A DNA stretch of 64,000 nucleotides, taken from positions 1,111,311 through 1,175,310 of the forward strand of contig ML133387.1 of assembly GCA_003864495.1 (NCBI GenBank), written 5' to 3'. The DNA is from Nemopilema nomurai (taxonomy: Eukaryota; Cnidaria; Scyphozoa; Rhizostomeae; Rhizostomatidae). Below the pieces are notes generated by a model, which did no database searches, had not been told where the DNA came from, and was given only the letters and a program-made list of their open reading frames with translations. The first letter of the stretch is position 1. Each line of letters begins with the position of its first letter. Of this stretch, positions 23,070 to 32,855 are shown piece by piece. A program made the position numbers and the translations under genes.

Positions 23070-23901
23070 GTACTTCAAAACAATATTCTACCTATTTAGA
23101 CAGATGGTTTATTTATTGTCAAAGAGTGGACATATGTCCCACACATTATTCTTTTAATCATGGAATTTACTTCCTAACAGAACTGTTTAACAAACATAAT
23201 TTGGGCTACTCTGCAATGAACACTGCTCGTTCAGCATTATCCAATATTATGACACCAGATTCAAGTTCGTCATTTGGTAGTAATCCACTCGATAAGAGAT
23301 TACTGCGAGGGATGTTTAACATACGACCGAGTATTTCTAAGCATGTTAACACTTGTTGTTGATGTTGATGTTGTGTTACAGAATCTGAAGGGCCTAGGTG
23401 ATGCAGATACTATTCCATTTAAATGCTTACCTTTCGTCTTGTAACATTGTTTTGTCTTTTATCAGGACAGAGAGACCAAACATTTGCTGCTATTGACATC
23501 AGACTTATTGATGTTTCTGATGACAGAGTTGTTTGTTATATTGATCAAGTTCTCAAAACAACTAGACCTGGTTTTCATCAGTCACCTCTTGATTTCCGTG
23601 CATTCCCTGATAGCAAGGCTATTTGTCATGTATTTAATACACATCAGTACTTGTTTAGATCATTCTCTCTACGTGGTCCGAGAGTGGAATTGTTTGTGAG
23701 TTACAAATCTCCTCATCAATCTGTTTGCACCTCGACCATTTCACGTTGGGTGAGAACCACTTTGCAATTGGCAGGAATTGATATTTATGTATTTACCTCT
23801 CACTCTACTAGGGCTGCATCAACAACATCAAAGACAATTCATGAAAGTAACTTTGGTATAAATACCGAAAGGAGTTTGGGTTCTAGTTATAGAAAACAAT
23901 T
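23070..23901 (+). pseudogene. DIRS copy 2 tyrosine recombinase
   Basis: The N-terminal DNA-binding part reads 23126-23362, and the catalytic part continues in another frame from 23423. The first catalytic arginine is in LSGQRDQT; HSTR gives the HxxR motif. After HESNFG the frame enters the terminal repeat, so the usual final segment with the nucleophilic tyrosine is lost. A TGA near 23362 and the frame change also break it. Confidence 0.7.
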
Positions 23902-24068
23902 AAAAAATCAAACAAACCTTGGTGACATCAATGGAGGCAAAATTCAGAGGGCACCAGTCCTGAATAAGGAAAGGGTAAGATTAGACCCCGTTTACACGAG
24001 ACCGGTTCCAAAAAGATCCGTATCAATTTGAGTTCACTTAGGCGTTCTGTTTACACGAAGAACTATCT

Positions 24069-24134
24069 CTCTTGAAACTCCACGAAATCGCTCTTGAAAC
24101 TCCACGAAATCGCTATTTAAACTCAAGAAACTCG
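24069..24134. repeat. Two perfect 22-bp tandem units plus one diverged
   Basis: CTCTTGAAACTCCACGAAATCG at 24069-24090 and 24091-24112 are identical; 24113-24134 is a degenerate third unit. Confidence 0.85.
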
Positions 24135-24139
24135 AAGAA

Positions 24140-27100
24140 TTCGCAAGATAGAGGTTTCCCGTACAAAGACATGATTAAACCAGGTGAAAACTTTCCGTTC
24201 ATTGATTGTGCTTGATATAGTCGAAGAAACTCTGAAGAAAGGAACTCTTGCATTCTTGGACTCTCACACTCATGCGTTCTAATTGTTCGTTGCTTATTTC
24301 GTTTGTTAGCCTTGTTAGATTATAAGATTCTCGTTGCTTTTGAATATATATACAGTCCTCTTTAATTATTAGACAAATACATCTCTCGTATTTTCTTCGA
24401 GCCCTTGTGGGCGTATCTTACACGTAGAATTAAATGACGAGAACCCTACGTGTCTACGAAGTTCGTAAAAGGAGACAAGACATACATTTTAATTGGGTGA
24501 AAGTTTGGATTGCTGGTGAAGTTTTAAGGCAATGAACAAAATAAAGCAAGCAAATATGCAACATGGCGAATATAAAATTACTGAATTCTCTGGATCAGAT
24601 TCATCTTTGGCCCGTTTTGCCATGGGAAAGAGGCTTCGGAGGCAATTGAGTAAAAAATCGAGTGAAAAATCGGGCGGAAAATCGAATCGTTTGGCTAAGG
24701 CTTAAGGCTGGTCATCTCTCCAGCTGTCGAGGTATGCAGAGAATGTAACATGATATCTTCTACTTTTTAATGATTCTCAGGATTGTCGAAGGTTTGTGAG
24801 CGGAGAGTCGAAGCACGGGAACAAGAACAAGAAAGGCACCAAAAAGCCATAAATAATGGTAAGTTTAACAAATCATCTTAGATTTTCCTCAAACGTTTAT
24901 TTTGGTAACAACTTCCATACCTTTAATTTTGGTTCGAAGTATGAATGTGGATTCGTTAACCGATGTTGACAAGTATTGCTAGCTAAAATTGTCGAGCCAT
25001 GCCATGACTTTTGTTGTCAGTCATATATGGTTGAATCTCAGAAGAAAATTTACATTAGAACATCCTTTTAAGTGTTCTTCTCGTGATATCGGAACTTGTC
25101 CCAATAAGTAGGGAACTTGTCCCAAGAGAGAAAAGGCCTTTCAAAGCAGCCAGGCCTATTCTTCCTTGTTGGGTGCAATTAACCAACGAATTCTCTGCCC
25201 ACGCATTTAGGGCCATGTCGCGTAGTTAACGACTACGGACATGTGAGCTGAGCTGAGATTATGATTCCGAGCTACGTTTTTTCCATAACAGTAGAAATGC
25301 CAAACTCGCTTTTTTTGCAAGCTTAAACTTGAAGCCTCCCCACTCAATTTTTAAATGCAGGGCTACCCCTCCCAATTCAAGAATGCACCCTATACTGAGT
25401 AGGGTGGCGTCGCCCTCTTGGTGCACCTTTTTATTTTGAAGCTGTGTAAAAAACAGTTACCAACGTTTAAGAAAAGTTAATATCACCTGCAGATTTCCAA
25501 ATGTGTGCTTTACATCCGTTAGAACTCAAGGTCAATATTCAAAACAGTTTCCTAGTGTAAGCAAGATAAACACTTGATTGTTTTGATGGAAGAAATTTAG
25601 GCCGGTAGCCCTATGGGTGCACCAGAAAAGGTAAAGTTTCAAGTTTATTAAATTTTGTAAATAATTGATCTTTCAAACCAACCAAATAAATTTAACAAGC
25701 ATTTTCCTCAATTAATTCACCCAGAAATGTTTTCATTTTCTCAAAATGTATCATCTTACCCCCTTGTCTCTAACTCCGTTATGTAGACAAATGACCTTGA
25801 CCCCGGCAAATTTCTAAAAGCCAATCAAAATTCTTGGACCGTGCAACGGGTGAACCAAGAGGGCGATCTTCGGCCAATCAACATTGGTCTTGTAAAACAC
25901 CTCCTGATTTGTTCTAACTTTTTAAATCTTGCTCATAATTTCGTAATGTCGACACTGTATATGTTAACCACAGCAAAAAAAGTTATTATTACGAAGAAAA
26001 AGCTCGGAAAAAAGAGGAAGAGTTACACGTTACTTAAAAGGCACGTGAAGAATTCAAAGATACTCGCGAATTGTTTCAGAAGAAGCACTTGAAAAACTCG
26101 TCGGAAAATACTATGCTTCTTGAAAATATAACAGAAACAGCTTACAATTGAAGAAAGTCTCCAGCAAGTTATTTTCGCGCGGTTTTTAATAAAACAATAG
26201 ACCCAGTCTACTTTATTTACAATTTTACAAGACGTATTCAAATCATACGGATTCCTGCGGGTGCATCTCAATCAGTAAGTGCTGATAGCTGTTATCCCGG
26301 CAGTGTCCCCTTAAAAATAAGTATTGATCAAGGTAGCTGATTTCATGTAATACAATATCAGTGGGAAAAGAGCTGGGATTAAAAAAGAAGTACAATAAGC
26401 CTAGACACTAAACAAAAAGCGAGTTATCGTGGTTTCGCAGCCCAAAGATACAATTACAAGAAGCAGGTAGCTCTGAAACCAGTTTGTTACCCAATATGTT
26501 CCACTTAAGAATTCTATGCCAGCATCTTTACAAGCAACAACAGCTTTTTCCGTTAACATTACAGTACTATACAAAAGCCGATTCTATCTTAAAACGTTGT
26601 GCCGGACTACACGAGAGACAAACAGCTTTAAGGTCTGGTACTTGGTTCTTCTTTTATTACGACTAATACAATGCCCTGTTCATTCTTAAAAGGGTGCCAT
26701 GTTTTTGGGGAAGTATTCTAGCTGTGCTTTGGTCGTTTTTAAACAGGGAGCATGCTTATACATTGAGCCTGTGGAATCTACTGGTGATCGTTTTTCATCG
26801 AAGACTTGAGATAGAAAACTGAATCGCACGACAAGAGTCTGCTGTGGTTGAATTCTCTACGTCTGAGAAGAATTCTCTACCTTATTTATTAGCTGAAAAA
26901 TGTTTTCATTTTGTTAAGCGCCAGAGCTAAAGCCGAAAAATAAGTACGTGCTAGAACAGGCCCGAAACCTGATTCTAATTCTGGAATGTTTAGTAAGTTG
27001 AAGAAAAACATGCCACAACATAGGGAACGTCGTCATACTAAAAAATACCTGGAAAAATCTTGAACTAAACTTGAAATAGAAATTGCTTTTCTTCTTTGTA

Positions 27101-27470
27101 GACCACAAAGCCAGAAAGTTTTCTTTTTAAAGATTACGTCCGACTTCAACTTCTGACGGGAAGGGCAACACAGACACCAAGGGGGACTGGGGAGCAAACC
27201 TTTGTGAGGGGCAACTAAAGCTGACCAAGCTTTTCTCTTTTCCAGTACAATGCTCATACTTAAGTGCCACTGCAGGTTTTTCTTTGCGAAACTTTCCGGT
27301 ATGGCCGTTAAAATCAAGCATTTTAAGAATACTATTCATCGTAGTGCTTTTGATAGAAAGAAGGTGTGTTTTACTGTTTTACTGAGCTGTCTTATCCCTG
27401 ACAGCTATAAGCAGCGAATGCCCATTGACCCGTTCTTCAATACGATTATCATTGCGGGGTCTTTTTCTTG
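24140..27470. other. Intergenic, nothing recognised
   Basis: About 3.3 kb without a supportable gene. Chance frames at 25841-26092 and 27250-27480 show no recognisable domain. Confidence 0.35.
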
Positions 27471-27476
27471 GATCAG

Positions 27477-27552
27477 CTAAATTAATCTCATTCAGTTACA
27501 CTGTCCTGCTTAAACTACACTCTTCTGTTTCAGCTTCAGTGGTTGGCTTAAA
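27477..27552 (+). repeat. Isolated 76-bp copy of the 19-bp satellite (four monomers)
   Basis: Exactly four 19-bp monomers in the same order and orientation as in the 32856-35220 array, with one or two substitutions. It lies 5.3 kb from the array, on the other side of the P2X7-like gene and the BEL element. Confidence 0.9.
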
Positions 27553-27813
27553 GTGCATATGACACGAACATTTTTATTTCACCGTGAGACTAAATCGAGT
27601 ACGCTGATTACGAAAATAACCTTAAAATTTTCGAGAGACGTGTGCTTTCTTAGTTACAGCTGTTTCAAAGTCGATTTTTTGCTTCAAAATCTGTCATAAG
27701 GGATTGGGTCGAGTTTGACAGGAAGTGACGTAAAGTAGTTGTGTTAGTGAAAAGTTTAGATTGCTTTCTAACAAGAAACAGTACGGCGGAGTTTTACTTG
27801 TGACCATGTTATC

Positions 27814-28505
27814 ATGTCGGACAGCGAAAGTTAGGGCTCGATGGCTTCAGTTTTTGAAGAAAGTGAAGAAGAAGAGCTTATAGGTGCTACTGGTGGGCTT
27901 TTTTACCATACCAGAACGAACAACTCGTTTCGTCTGGGGAAAATTCGGACGCGGAGCCAGGCGAAGCTGGCACGGCGATCGAAAGAGACCAGGCAGATGA
28001 GGATGGAATACGGCCTTCCCAACTGCCTGGTCGACGGCGAGGAATTATTCCTCTGAATGAATGGTGAGTAGGATAAATCTTCATTGAGTTTTAAAGTTAG
28101 AAATTCCGTATTCGCTTTGCATCGTGGCTGTTTTCAGGTACCATAACCTGATAAAAGTTTTCCAAAAGAGGCCTAGCCTAGACTGATGAGTTTTGTGGGC
28201 AAAGTTAAAATATGACTTGCCAAAACGAAAACGGCCAGGGGTTGGTTTTTATTTTGATTGTTATTAATTCTTAGATGTGTGTGTGGTAAGTGTCAAACTG
28301 GGCTTCTTGTTGGTGCAAGGGAGTACCGATGCTGCCAAGGAAGTCCATGGGAAGCTTGTACTGCGGCATATCGGAAGCTTGTTTTTGAGGGCATCACGGA
28401 CCGGGTGTACATTGAATCAAAAAATCACGCTCTTTTTGGTCAGGCTCATAAAGTTGAACGGAGTCGCTTATCTGGCTTTCTGTGTCTACTTTTGCAGTTG
28501 CAGTG
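27814..28505 (+). pseudogene. P2X7-tail-like cysteine-rich protein, two exons, degraded
   Basis: Exon 1 is 27814-28063 (donor GTGAGT) and exon 2 starts at 28275 (acceptor TTCTTAG). The protein reads an acidic start, PYQNEQ, then LNE(W) joined to CVCGKCQTG, EYRCCQG, WEACTAAYRKLVFEGITDRVY. This C-x-C-G-x-C, CC and C spacing matches the cytoplasmic 'ballast' tail of P2X7, which in many invertebrates occurs as stand-alone proteins. Lesions: TAG at codon 7 (27832-27834), a frameshift at the T6 run 27899-27904, TGA where TGG is expected across the splice, and a BEL/Pao element inserted at 28506. A pseudogene. The family assignment is from motif memory and is moderately sure. Confidence 0.55.
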
Positions 28506-28912
28506 TGTTGGGGCCCAGAACCTGTTTGGCAGGTTTGCATGAAATCGTTCGTGCCGATCGTCACGGCAGCACGTAGTGCATATTGACAGTATTTAATCAG
28601 ATAATTTGATGGTAATTAGTAGTGGGAGTCGCTACGGAAATGCTTGTTGCGTATCCTAAATATATAAATATAGCCACTCGTAGTAGACACGCTAGCTAGT
28701 AGAGAGAGTAGACGGAAGCTAGTAGAGAGAGTAGACGGAAGCTAGTAGACGGAACCGAGTGTACACGCAAGTGAGTGTAACGGAGGCATAAAAATGGAAT
28801 GATCATACAGAGTTAAACGAAGTCGGTGAATTTTCTCTGCGTCTCCTTCTTTTGACCTCGTTCGTCGTTGAACATTTGGATAGGGGCACCGCTAGAAATA
28901 GCGGTCCCAACA
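28506..28912 (+). repeat. 5' LTR of the BEL/Pao element
   Basis: TGTTGGG...CCCAACA ends. It contains two full 23-bp units (AGCTAGTAGAGAGAGTAGAC plus GGA) and one short one, where the 3' LTR has five; a 3-bp indel explains the rest of the length difference. Confidence 0.92.
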
Positions 28913-29520
28913 TATTTGGAGGCACCGCCCGGATACACGGATCGAATGATGGCGAGGGAAACAGTGGTGCGGGAAATGGCCGCTGAAAAGAGGCAAGAAT
29001 TAAAGAAACTACGGAAAGCAAGAGGGGCACACAGGGCATATGTTACAAAAACGGTAGCCGTAGCCATGGAACGAGCAAAGAGTTTTCGGACAGGAGACAA
29101 GAAAGAGTTGCTGAAATACAAGGGGGTCCTGACGGACAAGAAAGTCGTGTTGCAGAAAATGGACGAGCGAGTGCTGGAAATTTTAAGTGAACAGAGTGAA
29201 GAGGACGAATGTATTCTAGATGTAGAAGAATCTGAGGCAATTTCGATGGAAATTTCGGATGTGCGGTTGGAGATAGAAGAGATCCTGGAAAAGGACACCG
29301 CCCTACAGAATGTACCCGTGGAAAACAACTCATTCTCTGGGAATAGTTCGACGAGGAAGGCGAAGGCGAAGCTACCCAAACTGGAGCTGCAAATGTTCGA
29401 CGGAAAGCCACAGGATTGGCCAGAATTTTGGGATGCGTTTAGCGGTACGGTAGATGAAGACGAGGACCTTCCGGACGCCGTGAAGTTTCAATATTTAAAG
29501 AAGTCATTGTTGGAGCCAGC
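28868..29520 (+). pseudogene. BEL/Pao gag (N-terminal half)
   Basis: Open from inside the 5' LTR; the useful starts are the ATGs at 28948/28951. It has a charged coiled-coil-like region (residues ~35-145 of the frame), then KLPKLELQMFDG and WPEFWDAF, typical of the Pao-type gag domain (DUF1759). Near 29515 the frame jumps: the segment that should link LKKSLLEPAG to the ELLHQRFAKP part is missing, consistent with a deletion of some tens of bases and a frameshift. Confidence 0.75.
28917..28934 (+). other. Candidate primer-binding site
   Basis: TGGAGGCACCGCCCGGAT begins with TGG four bases after the 5' LTR, as expected for pairing with a tRNA 3' end. The tRNA was not identified. Confidence 0.5.
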
Positions 29521-29529
29521 AGGGCCGCG

Positions 29530-32104
29530 GTGGAGCTGTTGCATCAACGATTTGCGAAACCGACAGTCATCAAAAGAGCTCATATCAACGAGATGCTCAA
29601 GATCAACAGCGTGCATGACGAACGGCAAGTTGACAAGATGCGATCTCTGCATGACGGCGTTGAAACACACCATCGAGGGTTGGAAGCTCTGCAGGTCGAC
29701 GAAGAAACTTATGCAAGCATCGTGGTGCCAGTTTTGCTGGAAAAGATTCCCCATGCTGTTCGTTTGAACATGGTGAGAGCGTCGAGCAAGGATCATTTGG
29801 AGTGGTCGGTGAGAGATTTTCTGGACAATTTCAAGAAAGAAATCGAAGTCAGAGAAATACAGACGCCGATTTTTGGGACAGGGGGCACGGAAAGAAGAGA
29901 CTACGCCCAGCGGAGAACGGCGGACAGGGTAATCGGTGGCACGGCAATGGCATTGCACACCAGAAGAGCGGACAGCCAGAAGCGATGCGCCTATTGCCTA
30001 GAAAACCATGACGAAGAACAATGCTCAAGCATCACAGACTTGGACACACGTAAGAATATTGTAAGAAAATATGGTCGTTGTTTCATCTGCATTAGGAAAG
30101 GCCACAAGGCTGTAGAATGCAGATCAAAAATTAGGTGTAGAAAGTGTAACGGTAAACACCACGTATCGTTGTGCCATTATTCGAAGGATTTAACCGTTAG
30201 TAAGAATCCTAGCCATTTAAGAGCCTCGGCTCCTCCTTTTGTAGAAACCTCTACAGGGAGCACCAACGTTGCATCTTGTATTAAAAGTTCAGGACCTGGC
30301 AGTTCTGCAGCGTTGCAAACCGCCTTAGCCGTGGTTAATGGTAAGGACAAACACAAGGTACGCGTACTTTTTGACAGTGGGAGTCAGAAGACCTTCGTAA
30401 CTCCCAGTGTAGTGCAAAGCGCCAAGCTGCAAGTCGTGAGGAAAGAGAATTTGGGAATTAAAGCCTTTGGCAGTGAATCAGCGGAGAGGAAATTGCGAGA
30501 TGTGGTGGAACTGGATTTGAGAGCGGTGAGAGGTGGGAAAAGAGTGAAAGTAGAAGCGTACGTCGTAGAGAAGATTTCAGAGATCTCTAATTGTCATGTT
30601 GAGATTGTTAAAAGTAAATTTAAACATCTATCGGATATAAAGTTTTCTGATGAATCTGATGAGGTTAGTTTGCAGGTCGACGTGTTAGTAGGAGCGAATT
30701 TCCTCTGGGAATTTCAAGGCAAACAGACGATACGAGGGGAGAAAAACGAGCCAGTCGCAGTCGAAACGACGTTAGGATGGGTGTTATCGGGACCATTAAA
30801 TGGTGAGTCTTTGCTTTGTGATTTTAACAACGTCAGTGTTACGTATGTCGAAGCAAACTTAGAGACCAAAGTAGAACGATTTTGGGATTTAGATACAGTC
30901 GGTGTTAGAGAGCATAAGGACAGTTATACTGAACTTATTGATGATATATCTTTCGACGGTGAAAGATATTCCGTAGGCTTACCCTGGAAAATAGGCCACA
31001 AGCAGTTACCGCACAATTTCAATGCTAGTTTCACACGGTTGAAGACGCAAATAAGGAAACTTAAGAATACGCCAACTTTACTTAATGAGTGCAATAAAAT
31101 AATCGAGGAGCAAGAGGATCTGGGCATTATTGAGAAAGTCACGGAATTGGAGGGTGCCGAAAAGGTATATTACATGCCTAGCCAAGTTGTCGTGAGGGAG
31201 AACGCGGAAACTACCAAAGTACGCATGGTTTTCGACGCCTCTTCTAAGGAAGGGAAGAATGGCACTTCTTTAAACGATTGTTTGCATGTCGGGCCCAATC
31301 TAACACCATTATTGTTTGACATACTCGTTCGGTTCAGAGAGAATAATATCGCACTTGTAGGTGATATTGAGAAGGCATTCTTAAATGTAGGAGTTCATGC
31401 TAGCGACAGGGATTGTTTACGTTTTTTGTGGGTCGAGAATCCTTATGATAACGACTTGAAACTTGTTGTGTATCGATTTGCGCGTGTTGTTTTCGGAGTA
31501 AATGCATCACCCTTTTTGTTGAACGCGGTTATTAGGAATAACGTGTCTAAGTTTCGAGATACAGATCCGGAATTTGTGAAGAAAATGTTAAATTCCTTCT
31601 TCGTTGATGACTTATGTACGGGGGCTAAGACGGTCCAAGAAGCAATTTCGCTGTTTGATAAATCTAAGACTAGGATGCTGGAAGGAGGATTTAATTTACG
31701 GAAGTGGAAATCGAGTAATGGGGAAGTGAGGGAGTACGTATCGCGTAGTGAGGATAAATCGAAGGGTTTGATGAGTGCCAATGCAAACAGCAGCGATGAG
31801 GCAACTTATGCTCAGGAAAGGTTAAACATAGTCGATGGACAAGGTAAGACAAAGGTATTAGGCTTAGTCTGGGATGAGGGAACGGATAATTTGGAGATTG
31901 TGCTGGATAGTATAGGTACTATAAGAGGGGAGAGAGACTGTGTAGCGAAAAGTTCGGTTCATGAAAATGAAAGGTTGAGAAGCGAAAAGAGTGTCGAGCA
32001 TGACGTCGAGAAGGGTGTGGCGAGAGAACGGAGAGCAGCGGCGCGTGACGCGGAGTGGCGAACGCGTTTTATGCTTGACTCGAGCGAGTCAAGGAGGGGA
32101 GATG
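29530..32104 (+). pseudogene. BEL/Pao gag C-terminus, protease and reverse transcriptase
   Basis: One long frame: end of the gag domain (LLHQRFAKP), a CxxC...C finger (CAYCLENHDEEQC), a CCHC knuckle CFICIRKGHKAVEC, an aspartic protease with FDSGSQKTFV at about residue 280, and a Pao-type reverse transcriptase with RMVFDASSK and catalytic FFVDDL near residue 695. After LGLVWDEGTDNLEI about 170 bp of charged low-complexity sequence lead into the 3' LTR; RNase H and integrase are missing. The frame itself is open, so the deletion may be fairly recent. Confidence 0.85.
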
Positions 32105-32583
32105 TGTTGGGGCCCAGAACCTGTTTGGCAGGTTTGCATGTTTGCATCGTTCGTGCCGATCGTCACGGCAGCACGTAGTGCATATTGACAGTATTTAATC
32201 AGATAATTTGATGGTAATTAGTAGTGGGAGTCGCTACGGAAATGCTTGTTGCGTATCCTAAATATATAAATATAGCCACTCGTAGTAGACACGCTAGCTA
32301 GTAGAGAGAGTAGACGGAAGCTAGTAGAGAGAGTAGACGGAAGCTAGTAGAGAGAGTAGACGGAAGCTAGTAGAGAGAGTAGACGGAAGCTAGTAGAGAG
32401 AGTAGACGGAAGCTAGTAGACGGAACCGAGTGTACACGCAAGTGAGTGTAACGGAGGCATAAAAATGGAATGATCATACAGAGTTAAACGTAGTCAGTAA
32501 TTTTTCTCTGCGTCTCCTTCTTTTGACCTCGTTCGTCGTTGAACATTTGGATAGGGGCACCGCTAGAAATAGCGGTCCCAACA
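32105..32583 (+). repeat. 3' LTR of the BEL/Pao element
   Basis: Matches the 5' LTR apart from a few substitutions, a 3-bp indel and three extra 23-bp tandem units at about 32298-32420. Confidence 0.92.
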
Positions 32584-32855
32584 CAGTGGATGCAACATCG
32601 GATAAACTTGTCGCCTCAGTAGTCGATGGTCTCTCATCAATGTTTTTTCCTTTTATGAGCTGTGGAGGATATTTCGTACTGGTTTTTAACAAATACTTGT
32701 GAATCACGTTTAACTAACAATAAACTTTGAAATGTGAAAGCTTTGAAATGAAAATAATAAAGAGAAATAATTAAATATGTACACATGTTTTGTTTTTGTT
32801 AATCAATTTTCTCGCTTGAATTTTGCATCTGTACCCCATAGAAAGTTTTAATCAA
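32584..32855. other. Right flank of the BEL insertion
   Basis: Continues from the CAGTG duplication. It should be the rest of the P2X7-like exon, but no matching protein segment is recognisable and the frame stops within 17 codons. Confidence 0.35.

Larger units (their letters stand above)
20933..23901 (+). mobile_element. DIRS-type tyrosine-recombinase retroelement, copy 2 (internally deleted)
   Basis: Terminal inverted repeats of 45 bp, 20933-20977 and 23857-23901, match at 43 positions; inverted termini, no LTRs and a tyrosine recombinase define DIRS-like elements. Order: gag-like, RT/RNase H, a region with FPPF, and recombinase. Compared with copy 1 it has lost about 640 bp of gag (junction near 21475) and about 706 bp of reverse transcriptase (junction near 22105), including the YIDD box. 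The recombinase runs into the 3' terminal repeat early. Non-autonomous. Confidence 0.85.
28506..32583 (+). mobile_element. BEL/Pao LTR retrotransposon, internally deleted
   Basis: LTRs of 407 and 479 bp start TGTTGGGG and end CCCAACA, flanked by a perfect 5-bp target duplication CAGTG (28501-28505 and 32584-32588). Gag, zinc knuckles, aspartic protease and reverse transcriptase follow in BEL/Pao order. RNase H and integrase are absent: the pol frame runs from the RT thumb straight to the 3' LTR. A purine-rich tract AAGGAGGGGAGA precedes the 3' LTR. Non-autonomous. Confidence 0.9.

Noticed and set aside
28813..29958. Long minus-strand frames opposite BEL/Pao gag
   Set aside because: They are shadows of the coding strand with no domain.
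32105..32178. C-terminal extension of the BEL/Pao pol protein
   Set aside because: The frame only continues by chance into the 3' LTR.
32474..32707. 77-codon minus-strand frame
   Set aside because: It is half LTR and half flanking DNA across the insertion point.
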